NCBI RefSeq assembly: GCF_004124235.1
Contig: NZ_CP032487.1
Coordinates: 4,092,001-4,156,000 of the forward strand
Origin: Yersinia hibernica
Lineage (GTDB): Bacteria > Pseudomonadota > Gammaproteobacteria > Enterobacterales > Enterobacteriaceae
Direction: 5' to 3'
DNA length: 64,000 nucleotides
Of the stretch, positions 52,920 through 63,074 are shown in pieces. Every line of letters begins with the position of its first letter. Position 1 is the stretch's first letter. The notes below the pieces were generated by a model, which did not search any database, was not told where the DNA came from, and saw only the letters and a program-made list of their open reading frames with translations. Position numbers and translations under genes: made by a program.

Positions 52920-53378
52920 TTAGCGCTTAATCACTTTTTCCCGATGGCAGTCACTGGCATCTAATATGGTGCCTTGCTGTGAGGATACCGTCAGTTTACT
53001 GATAGGTTGCCCGCTCTGATTATCAACTAAAATAGAATACTTTTCGCCCGCAGAAAATAGATGCTCTTCGCCCCATTGGCGCAAGCTGACTACGATTGGG
53101 AATAATTGGCGGCCTTTATCAGTCAGTACATATTCATGATAAGCACTGCCATCAGAGGCGGGAACAATCATCAGAATATTGTGCTCAACAAGTTCACGCA
53201 GCCGACCCGCCAAAATATTTTTCGCCAATCCGAGATTGCGACGAAATTCACCAAAGCGCCGAACCCCATCAAAAGCATCACGGATAATCATAAGCGACCA
53301 GCGGTCCCCCACGATGTCTAGCGCTCTAGCGACGGGGCATTCCTCTGCTTCTGCCCGATTTTCATTGGTTTTAGACAT
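52920..53378 (-). CDS. HxlR-family winged-helix regulator
   Basis: A 152-residue HxlR-type regulator. The CPVARALDIVGDRWSLMIIRD segment (residues ~14-34), with its conserved Cys, and the winged helix (FGEFRRNLGLAKNILAGRLRELVEHNIL) are characteristic. It has a longer C-terminal part than the minimal family. Such regulators often sense oxidants, aldehydes or quinones, but the signal here is unknown. It is divergent from an MFS transporter gene with a 109-base gap that holds a perfect inverted repeat, so it probably regulates that gene and itself. GAGGAA precedes the ATG. Confidence 0.9.
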   Translation of the reverse strand: MSKTNENRAEAEECPVARALDIVGDRWSLMIIRDAFDGVRRFGEFRRNLGLAKNILAGRLRELVEHNILMIVPASDGSAYHEYVLTDKGRQLFPIVVSLRQWGEEHLFSAGEKYSILVDNQSGQPISKLTVSSQQGTILDASDCHREKVIKR

Positions 53379-53416
53379 TTTCTTCCTCTAATAAACATCA
53401 AAAAAACTAGTTGCAT

Positions 53417-53458
53417 ATTAAAACCACCTCTGTTAAAAATCAATTAAGTGGTTTTAAT
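53417..53458. promoter_or_regulatory. Inverted repeat between HxlR regulator and MFS genes (candidate operator)
   Basis: ATTAAAACCAC (53417-53427) and GTGGTTTTAAT (53448-53458) are perfect 11-base complementary arms separated by 20 bases. They sit midway between the divergent starts. Arms two helical turns or more apart suit a dimeric winged-helix regulator binding two sites, and the HxlR protein is the obvious candidate. Confidence 0.55.
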
Positions 53459-53487
53459 TCGAAACCAGATAAAGCATTAGGCATTGT

Positions 53488-54717
53488 ATGTCCATCGCAA
53501 AAGAATCCGCAAAAAACTGCACCTATCCATTGGCAAAAACAGCGCTTACGCCGCGCCTCACCTCAATCATGGTGCTGCTCTTTGCTATGGTCTGCGCCAT
53601 GGCGGTTGCCAATGTCTATTTTGCCCAACCCTTGCTGGATATCATGGCGACAGACCTCAAGGCTCCCCCGTCGGCGGTGGGTCTGGTAGTGACTCTGACA
53701 CAAGTGGGCTATGCCTTGGGGCTGATATTCATTGTGCCGTTGGGTGACCTTTGGGATCGGCGAAAATTAATTATTGGCCAGTTATTGTTGTCTGCTACAG
53801 CATTGATCTGCGCAAGCTTGGCCACCACTTTTTCACTGTTACTAATGAGTATGCTGATTATCGGCCTGATGGCTGTTGTGGTGCAGGTCATCGTGGCTTT
53901 TGCTGCCGCACTGGCCCCAGAGCAACAAAGAGGGGCAGTGGTGGGTAAGGTTACCAGCGGTATTGTTTTGGGGATCCTGCTGGCGCGTTTTATCTCTGGT
54001 GCAATGGCTGATTTTGCCGGCTGGCGCTCAGTTTATTTTTGCTCCGCCACCATGATGTTATTGATGGCGATTATGCTTTATTACGTCATGCCGCCCGCAG
54101 CTAGATCGGCTCCATCATCATATCGGCAGCTATTGCTGTCACTGTGTCAGCTATTTATCAGTGAGCACGAATTACGTATACGAGCGACGCTGGCATTACT
54201 GATATTTATGGCTTTTAGTGTGCTATGGACTGCAATAGTGTTGCCCCTCAGCCACCCCCCCTATGCTCTATCACACAGCCAAGTGGGCTTATTTGGGCTG
54301 GCTGGTATCGCGGGCGCATTAGCGGCGAGCCACGCCGGGCAGCGAGCAGACTGTGGCTTGGGGCTGAAAACAACACAAATCGCCCTGGCGCTGCTGCTGT
54401 TTTCCTGGATCCCGATAGCATTGTTGCCCCACTCTCTCTGGTGGCTGGTCATCGGCGTGGTGATATTGGATTTTGCGGTACAAGCCGTGCATGTCACGAA
54501 TCAAAGCCTCATTTTAGCACTGCACCCAGCGGCTCCAAGCCGTTTAATCGCCGGCTATATGTTGTTCTATTCGATTGGCAGTGCCATTGGGGCTATCAGT
54601 ACCACCTTAATCTATGCATATGCTGGATGGTCAGGTGTCTGCGCGCTAGGCGCGGTGATAAGTGCCGTGGCGATGCTGTTTTTACATCTGACGTACAAGA
54701 ATCATTCCACAGTGTAA
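53488..54717 (+). CDS. Major facilitator superfamily transporter (DHA1-type)
   Basis: A 409-residue membrane protein with about 12 hydrophobic segments. It has the DHA1 signature between helices 2 and 3 (PLGDLWDRRKLIIGQ) and the motif-C-like stretch RGAVVGKVTSGIVLGILLARFISG. It is probably a drug or metabolite exporter; the substrate cannot be inferred. The ATG has only a weak AGG site. It is divergent from the HxlR regulator, the common local-regulator/efflux-pump arrangement. Confidence 0.88.
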   Translation: MSIAKESAKNCTYPLAKTALTPRLTSIMVLLFAMVCAMAVANVYFAQPLLDIMATDLKAPPSAVGLVVTLTQVGYALGLIFIVPLGDLWDRRKLIIGQLLLSATALICASLATTFSLLLMSMLIIGLMAVVVQVIVAFAAALAPEQQRGAVVGKVTSGIVLGILLARFISGAMADFAGWRSVYFCSATMMLLMAIMLYYVMPPAARSAPSSYRQLLLSLCQLFISEHELRIRATLALLIFMAFSVLWTAIVLPLSHPPYALSHSQVGLFGLAGIAGALAASHAGQRADCGLGLKTTQIALALLLFSWIPIALLPHSLWWLVIGVVILDFAVQAVHVTNQSLILALHPAAPSRLIAGYMLFYSIGSAIGAISTTLIYAYAGWSGVCALGAVISAVAMLFLHLTYKNHSTV

Positions 54718-54816
54718 TCAGTTGAATATCATAAATTTTATTTATGCATCTGCGGTTCGGCCTATACTGATAGTAGTTATTGATAACTGAGTTCAGATCA
54801 TAGATGAGTAATCGTA

Positions 54817-55389
54817 ATGCTGAATATAGATAGGAAATACTTAGTCAGTCTTAATGAGGAAACGTTAAAAAAACAAAGAATTATAATGCGGATTATGGCG
54901 GTGCTACTGCTGTTAGGCGGGATTTTTTGTCTGTTTAACCCATTAGCTTCTGGGGCGGCCCTAAGTATGATTATCGGCATTCTGCTGCTGCTTAGCGGGG
55001 TGGCGATGATAGTCGGAATGATAGCCAACCGCAGCCATAATCTATGGCCGATGGTGACCGGTATTTTACTCGGTGTGGCCTATCTCGTGATGGGTTATGT
55101 GTTCATTACCAATCCTGAAGTTGGAATGATAAGTCTGGCGATTGTATTGGCGGTTTTGTTTGCCTTTGGTGGGGTATTACGGCTGATAACCGGCTATAGA
55201 ACATGGGGATTACCGAGTGCATGGCTGCAGATTTTACTGGGTGTATTGGATCTGATTATTACTTATTTGCTGGTCAGTGCCGGGCCATTAATGTCAATAA
55301 CCATGGTCACTACCTTAGTCGGGATAGAGATGTTATTCAGCTCATTTGGCTGTTTTATGGTCGCGGGCTTATATAAACGCCAATCATAA
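54817..55389 (+). CDS. hdeD: HdeD-family acid-resistance membrane protein (DUF308)
   Basis: A 190-residue inner-membrane protein with six hydrophobic segments and the DUF308 repeat (IMRIMAVLLLLGGIFCLFNP, LLLLSGVAMIVGMIANR). E. coli HdeD belongs to the acid-fitness island and helps survival at high cell density and low pH. Its nearness to gadB-gadC-glsA supports an acid-stress role. The ribosome binding site is weak (GAGTAA). No hdeA or hdeB is seen next to it. Confidence 0.87.
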   Translation: MLNIDRKYLVSLNEETLKKQRIIMRIMAVLLLLGGIFCLFNPLASGAALSMIIGILLLLSGVAMIVGMIANRSHNLWPMVTGILLGVAYLVMGYVFITNPEVGMISLAIVLAVLFAFGGVLRLITGYRTWGLPSAWLQILLGVLDLIITYLLVSAGPLMSITMVTTLVGIEMLFSSFGCFMVAGLYKRQS

Positions 55390-55541
55390 CTCTCCTCTCC
55401 GGGCGGTATCGCGAGCTGCGATGCCGCTGTGCTGGAAATATTTTCATATTCCCGAACGATGATTGATACTCACCTCGCGAACTGCCACAGTGATATCACG
55501 ACAACAAATTTATTAATCCCCAACAAATACAGGCAGGTCGT

Positions 55542-56435
55542 GTGAAACTTACTGATTTATTAATTGCTCTACTGATTACCGCAATCTGGGGAGTCAATTT
55601 CTCTATTATCAAACTCGGTCTGATCACCGCCGACCCGTTTATTTTAGCCGGGCTGCGCTTTTCCCTATGCGCCTTGCCCGCAGTCTTTTTCATTAAGAAG
55701 CCAGATACCTCATGGGGTTATATAATCGGCTACGGCTTATTATTTGGTATCGGCCTATGGGGTATTGTCAATCTGGGTATCAAAGCTGGCGTATCCGCAG
55801 GGATTGCGTCTTTAGTCCTGCAATTTGGCGCCTTCTTCACGATGATCCTGGGCGCATTTTTATTCCATGAAAGTTTATCCAAATATCAATTTTTGGGCAT
55901 TATCGTCGCGCTTTGCGGGTTAAGCAGTATTATTTTTATCAGTGACGGTTCCGTAACAATCATTGGCCTAGCATTAGTCTTATGCGGAGCGGTCGTCTGG
56001 GGACTGGTCAGCATAATTATTAAAAAATCCAATACTAAGCAAGTCTTCGCCTTTTTGGTATGGTCGAGTTTATTCTCCCCTATCCCACTATTCTTACTGA
56101 GTTATCTATTTAATGGGGCAAGTGGATTTACTGCATTAGTTGATAACTTTAATGCAACCACACTATTTTCTATTTTATTTCAGGTCTATCCAAATACATT
56201 ATTTGCCTATTGGGTCTGGAATTCATTACTCACCAAATACCCAGTTTCCGTGGTCGCGCCATTATCCCTATTAGTGCCGATTTTCGGTATGTTAGGTTCA
56301 GTGATGATTTTCAATGAAAGCATTCCGACAGGGAAAATAGTCGCGATGGTATTAATTATTAGCGGGCTGGTTATTGGCCTATACGGTAAACAGCTTATCG
56401 GCCGACGACAGAGAAAAGCCTCTGTGACTCTCTAG
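55542..56435 (+). CDS. EamA-family metabolite exporter
   Basis: A 297-residue protein of ten membrane segments formed by two EamA repeats (IWGVNFSIIKLGLITADPF and, in the second half, VAPLSLLVPIFGMLGSVMIF). It resembles E. coli EamA (YdeD), an exporter of O-acetylserine and cysteine, but the substrate is not proven. It starts with GTG at 55542, preceded by CAGG. A more ordinary ATG start is not available at the family N-terminus. The gene is AT-richer than the flanking core. Confidence 0.85.
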   Translation: MKLTDLLIALLITAIWGVNFSIIKLGLITADPFILAGLRFSLCALPAVFFIKKPDTSWGYIIGYGLLFGIGLWGIVNLGIKAGVSAGIASLVLQFGAFFTMILGAFLFHESLSKYQFLGIIVALCGLSSIIFISDGSVTIIGLALVLCGAVVWGLVSIIIKKSNTKQVFAFLVWSSLFSPIPLFLLSYLFNGASGFTALVDNFNATTLFSILFQVYPNTLFAYWVWNSLLTKYPVSVVAPLSLLVPIFGMLGSVMIFNESIPTGKIVAMVLIISGLVIGLYGKQLIGRRQRKASVTL

Positions 56436-56565
56436 TTTTTATCCGGCCAGCGGGGCGGCGCTGGCGGAAGAACTGACTATCAACTTTATGGCGGGCTCCC
56501 GTCCAGATGGATTTCGGCTCGCGTTAGACCCTGATGGCCACCTTCTGCGCATGATTGGCGATTAA
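56426..56565 (+). pseudogene. Possible 3' gene remnant downstream of eamA-like gene
   Basis: A frame ending TAA at 56563-56565 encodes a protein-like string including AALAEELTINFMAGSRPDG and DPDGHLLRMIGD. It has no start codon and overlaps the end of the EamA gene. Base composition is GC-rich compared with its surroundings. It may be the broken end of a lost gene, but I do not recognise the family, and a chance open frame of about 45 codons is possible. Confidence 0.3.
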
Positions 56566-58839
<2,274 letters not shown>

Positions 58840-58862
58840 CAGAGACCACGCCCGGCCATTCA

Positions 58863-58899
58863 TTGGCGTTGCAGCACATGAACACCGCCGCAACGCCAA
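58863..58899. repeat. Palindromic repeat between convergent fadH and rlmG
   Basis: TTGGCGTTGC (58863-58872) and GCAACGCCAA (58890-58899) are perfect 10-base complementary arms. They are followed by GGACAAAG, resembling the right end of the copies at 1498-1563 and 30805-30832. It lies in the 73-base gap between the two stop codons and could act as a terminator stem. Confidence 0.65.
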
Positions 58900-58912
58900 G
58901 GACAAAGCAGAG

Positions 58913-60100
58913 TTAGAAATCGCTGTACGACATATCCAAGCTCCCAGAACCACCGCCCTCAGAGCGGGATGAGGCCTTTTTCACCGCCTTAAGCACCATA
59001 AACTTCTGGTTGGAATCCAGCGTCTCACAGTTACCAAACAAACGATTCAGTTTGTGGAAGTAATCCAGATGACGGTTCCCGACAATCATCAACTCGCCGC
59101 CCACTTTTAAGCAACGTTTAGCATCACAGAACATCTGCCAGGCCACGTGGTCACTGACGGCATGTTGTTGATGGAATGGCGGGTTACACAGCACCAATTG
59201 CAGGCTCTCACGCGCCACGCCAGCCAAACCGTGACTCACCATAAACTCACAGCGCGCTAAATCCTGTGGCCGATTATAGGTGATATTCAGCTCGCTGGAC
59301 GCCACCGCCATGTAGGATTCATCGACAAACAGCACTTCTGCTAATGGATTTTGCTCCAGCGCGATTAAGCCGACGACGCCATTACCACAGCCCAGATCGG
59401 CAATTTTACCTTCCACATCATAGGGTAGGATTTCCATGAAGAAGCGCGCACCAATATCCAAATTATTGCGAGAAAATACATTCGCATGGTTATGAATGAC
59501 ATATTCGGTGTTTGCCAATGGCCAATCTGTGGTGGTGGGTGCTGCTGGCTGTGGGATATCGGCCACTTCACAGTGAATCAGCCGTGCCTTTTTCCATGCC
59601 AACGTCGTTTTGGTCGGCCCCAGAATTTTTTCAAACAATTGCAGGGTCGAATTGTGTACATCGCGGGATTTCGCACCGGCAATAATCACGGTGTCCGGCG
59701 CGACAACCTGGCGCAAAGCATGCAGTTGATGCTCCAACAGCGCTAAGGCTTTAGGGATCTTAATCACCACCAGCTTAGGGGCCTCGGGCAAGGCATCCAT
59801 GCTGCTGAGCAATGTGACGGCATCTTCATCCAGATGATTTAAACGCAAATTATGCGCCGTGGCCAATTGACTCATATAAGAGTCACTGACACTAAATGGA
59901 CGATAAGCATGTAAAGCACAAGTCAAGGTCCCAAATTGATCGTTGAACACCAGCACTGGCCGGCCGTCGATTTGGCTTAAGTCAATGTTTTGTAGCAGAT
60001 ATTCATCTGCTGCTTCCCATGCCTGTAAGGTATTGGAATTTTCTTGTGGCGGGAAACGTTCCAGCTCAAGGCTTTGTGTCCCCAGTAAGAGTTGGCTCAT
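58913..60100 (-). CDS. rlmG: 23S rRNA (guanine-1835-N2)-methyltransferase RlmG
   Basis: RlmG methylates G1835 of 23S rRNA using S-adenosylmethionine. The 395-residue protein has an N-terminal degenerate methyltransferase-like half and a C-terminal catalytic half with [18 protein letters not shown] and the [10 protein letters not shown] motif. The last ~17 residues ([16 protein letters not shown]) form a Gly/Ser-rich tail, making it longer than the 378 residues of E. coli. The ATG at 60100 has AGGAG. A GTG lies one codon earlier. It is convergent with fadH. Confidence 0.95.
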   Translation of the reverse strand: MSQLLLGTQSLELERFPPQENSNTLQAWEAADEYLLQNIDLSQIDGRPVLVFNDQFGTLTCALHAYRPFSVSDSYMSQLATAHNLRLNHLDEDAVTLLSSMDALPEAPKLVVIKIPKALALLEHQLHALRQVVAPDTVIIAGAKSRDVHNSTLQLFEKILGPTKTTLAWKKARLIHCEVADIPQPAAPTTTDWPLANTEYVIHNHANVFSRNNLDIGARFFMEILPYDVEGKIADLGCGNGVVGLIALEQNPLAEVLFVDESYMAVASSELNITYNRPQDLARCEFMVSHGLAGVARESLQLVLCNPPFHQQHAVSDHVAWQMFCDAKRCLKVGGELMIVGNRHLDYFHKLNRLFGNCETLDSNQKFMVLKAVKKASSRSEGGGSGSLDMSYSDF

Positions 60101-60531
60101 CACCGCTCCTGAATAATAAATTTGGCCTGTTTATCCCCTAAAATGGGCGCTCAGTAAAATGTTTTTTTGCTTAAATGCCATTTAATCGCCACCAGAACCA
60201 GCAAAAGCGGGAGATGCTGGGGCCATGGCGGGGAAAACCAGCTGAAAACGACTCGAGCTAGTTGGATGCAGCGCATATTTTACGCCGCCCAAATCATTAG
60301 TCAGCCTTAGTTTCATGTTAACTCATTATCAATCGATACTATTTCGGTTAGCTCAACATAAAATACTCAGCCAGATAAATTTTAATTGCTTATTAATTTC
60401 ATATTATGACTCACTTATAAATCCAATTAAATATATTAGCAAAAAAAATAATAATTAATTTCAATACCAAGTGGGAAATTATTAATTACAAATAATATTT
60501 TTATATCAATTACCAGGACGGTAAAACAATA
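60101..60531. other. AT-rich region between rlmG and the autotransporter gene
   Basis: This 431-base gap separates divergent rlmG and the autotransporter gene. The last ~200 bases (60330-60531) are very AT-rich, a feature of promoters repressed by H-NS and of acquired genes. An AGGA ribosome binding site lies before the autotransporter ATG. No gene is supported and no promoter elements stand out clearly. Confidence 0.4.
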
Positions 60532-62202
60532 ATGTATATATCAAATATGATTCAATCAAAATATCGAATCCTTGCCCGGAATATATTTTCAAATCATGTC
60601 AAATATCGGTTATCTCCATGTGCCACAGCTATTGGCGCTCTGTTGTTGGTATGCAGTAATACTGTTGCATGGGCGAATGTCGAAACTGGGGGCGAGCCAC
60701 ACCTCAGACTGCCCCCCAGACCGCTGACACAGCTACAGGAAATGCTACAACATGAGCAGTATTTGCTAGATGATCTAGATAAAGTGAATACAACGAAGAA
60801 GCAGTTACACGGCTTATTATTCACCGAAGAACTTCAGCAGTCCGAAGAGGCAAGGCAGGAACTGAGGACGCTAGAAGAGCAAGGGGAGTATCTAAATAGG
60901 CAACTCAGTCAGCATCAGTATAACTTGCAACAAGCAGAGCAGCAGTTTCTGCAGTATAACCCCCACCTGGGGGATGTGTTAGATTTAGATGATTTAGATG
61001 AAGAAAAGCGAGTTATTAAACAACGGCAGCAACAAAAAAGCTACGATTTAAAACAAACGAGTCGGCAGCAACAAACTGACTCTACAGCAGAAAATACACC
61101 GGCAGTTGGGCCTGTAGCTGAACCGAAAGCCAAGCCCGCCGTCCAAACTAAAGTCGCGAGCAAATCGCCATCCCGCAGCAAGAAAAAGGCCCTTGCGCCG
61201 GCACCTAAACCCGCCATTATCATTAGCCACAATCCGCAAGCCGGTAACTATTTAGCTAACCAAGCAGCCGCTCAACAGATGTTTATGGCCGATGATTTAC
61301 ACCATCGTCAGAGAGAAATTCGCTACATTGACCCCATCACCGGCGAGCAAAAAGTCAGCAGCATGTGGCTCAATACCTCAGCAGCCAAAAGCCGCTTTAA
61401 CTCTGGTAATAGCCAACTACAAACAAAAAGTCACCGCTATGCTATCCAACTGGGAGGAACCCTGAGTCAATGGAGCAGTGGCGCAGGTGATCTCGGGACG
61501 TTAGGGATAACCACGGGCCTGGGTAAATCTACCAACCGCAGCCATTCTAGCGCCACTCAGCATCAGGCTCAGGGCTCTGTTGATGGTTATAACCTCGGTT
61601 TATATCACATCTGGTATGCCGATAATCAGACTCGACTCGGGCCTTATATTGACCTGCTGACACAATATGGCTGGTTTAATAATCAAGTTAAAGCACACCA
61701 CGTGATCTCAGGGGCAAATTATAAGTCTTATGTATTTACTGGCGCATTGGAAACAGGCTACAAAGTTCAATTGGTCGAAACAGCAGACTCGCGGCTACTT
61801 ATCCAGCCGAAAGCAAAGGTTTCTTGGCAGCGAATGAGCGGGATGCAATATAAAGAAGCCACAGGAACCCAAATAATGATTGAGGAAAGCCAGGCAGTGG
61901 CAACTAAATTAGGGATACGCACCGCATTAGAGTTGGATATCGCGACCTTGTCTTCTACCAAAACCCTGCAACTCAGCCCGTCCTTTGAGGCCAATTGGAT
62001 TCATAACAGTGATAACAAAGGGATATGGTTTGGCACCACAAATATTAAGCCACAAGGAAACAGCAATATTGCTGACCTTAAGTTAGGTATTGAAGCGAAT
62101 ATCGACAGTCACTTGCGCTTGTGGACTCATTTAGGCCATCAATTAGGTGGCAGTCGCTACAGCGATACGCAAGCCACTTTGGGGGCAAACTACCGTTTCT
62201 AA
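60532..62202 (+). CDS. Autotransporter with short coiled-coil passenger
   Basis: A 556-residue type V secretion protein. It has a long signal peptide (residues 1-48, ending TVAWA) of the extended type. A highly charged helical, coiled-coil region (~60-170, rich in Gln, Glu and Leu, with KKQLHGLLFTEELQQSEEA) is followed by a Lys/Ala/Pro/Ser-rich low-complexity stretch (~175-230). A linker (HNPQAGNYLANQAAAQQMF, ~232-250) leads into a ~300-residue autotransporter beta-barrel ending ANYRF. There is no beta-helix repeat or known passenger domain. It breaks the rlmG-ygjP order seen in E. coli. The function is unknown; adhesion or binding a partner is only a guess. Confidence 0.8.
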   Translation: MYISNMIQSKYRILARNIFSNHVKYRLSPCATAIGALLLVCSNTVAWANVETGGEPHLRLPPRPLTQLQEMLQHEQYLLDDLDKVNTTKKQLHGLLFTEELQQSEEARQELRTLEEQGEYLNRQLSQHQYNLQQAEQQFLQYNPHLGDVLDLDDLDEEKRVIKQRQQQKSYDLKQTSRQQQTDSTAENTPAVGPVAEPKAKPAVQTKVASKSPSRSKKKALAPAPKPAIIISHNPQAGNYLANQAAAQQMFMADDLHHRQREIRYIDPITGEQKVSSMWLNTSAAKSRFNSGNSQLQTKSHRYAIQLGGTLSQWSSGAGDLGTLGITTGLGKSTNRSHSSATQHQAQGSVDGYNLGLYHIWYADNQTRLGPYIDLLTQYGWFNNQVKAHHVISGANYKSYVFTGALETGYKVQLVETADSRLLIQPKAKVSWQRMSGMQYKEATGTQIMIEESQAVATKLGIRTALELDIATLSSTKTLQLSPSFEANWIHNSDNKGIWFGTTNIKPQGNSNIADLKLGIEANIDSHLRLWTHLGHQLGGSRYSDTQATLGANYRF

Positions 62203-62424
62203 ACAGGTAACCGTTGAGTCAGTCAAGCTTTCCCCCATATCAGCACAGCGGCTATCGCCATGAGTTGATATGGGTAACTTTTGCTTGAACCATGAGACTT
62301 TCTCTTCTCCCCGCGGTCAACTTAAGCTGGCTATTTTTGTTCCAATAGCCGCCTTTTGTCTAACTCACTGAAAAAAGCTATTATCATCGTCAATAATACA
62401 CAAACCCAGCCAGGGTAAATGCAT

Positions 62425-62928
62425 ATGCAGGAACTCACCTATCTGCAAGGTTATCCCGAACATCTACAATCACAAGTACACCAACTCATCACTGAGCAGC
62501 GGTTAGGCAATGTATTACGCCAGCGCTATCCGCAACCTCATGATTACAATACAGATAAAATGCTTTACCAATATACGGTTGATTTAAAAAACCAGTATCT
62601 GCGCAATGCTCAGCCGCTCAGTAAAGTTGCTTATGACAGTAAAATTCAAGTCATGAAGCATGCGCTGGGCCTGCATACCGCCATCTCCAGAGTGCAAGGT
62701 GGTAAATTAAAGGCCAAAGCGGAAATCCGGGTCGCGACGGTATTTAAAAATGCCCCTGAAGCTTTTCTGAAAATGATTGTGGTGCATGAATTAGCACATT
62801 TGAAAGAGAAAGATCACAACAAAGCATTCTACAGTTTGTGCTGCCATATGGAGCCGCAATATCATCAGTTAGAATTTGACACGCGCCTCTATCTGACACA
62901 CTTGGATCTGTTTGGCACGATTTACTAG
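62425..62928 (+). CDS. ygjP: YgjP-like metallopeptidase-domain protein
   Basis: A 167-residue protein of the YgjP/UPF0177 (DUF45-type) family, close to E. coli YgjP. The zinc-binding VVHELAHLKEKDHNK (HExxH plus a third His) lies in the C-terminal half. The conserved GKLKAKAEIRVATVFKNAPE precedes it. The physiological substrate is not known. Two ATGs (62419 and 62425) are possible. The second, giving MQELTYLQGYP, is nearer the E. coli start. The gene precedes ygjR. Confidence 0.9.
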   Translation: MQELTYLQGYPEHLQSQVHQLITEQRLGNVLRQRYPQPHDYNTDKMLYQYTVDLKNQYLRNAQPLSKVAYDSKIQVMKHALGLHTAISRVQGGKLKAKAEIRVATVFKNAPEAFLKMIVVHELAHLKEKDHNKAFYSLCCHMEPQYHQLEFDTRLYLTHLDLFGTIY

Positions 62929-63074
62929 CTTTTGACTGCTATACCCCATAGCTTTATGGTGTGGTAAGGCTGTAAATGCACTCACTGGCAATATGCAAGA
63001 TAAAGAGCCATAAACTAATCCGTTGATTTTAGGGCGGTTCAATGTGTTTTTCTTCTGCAGGAATGGAGTTCACT

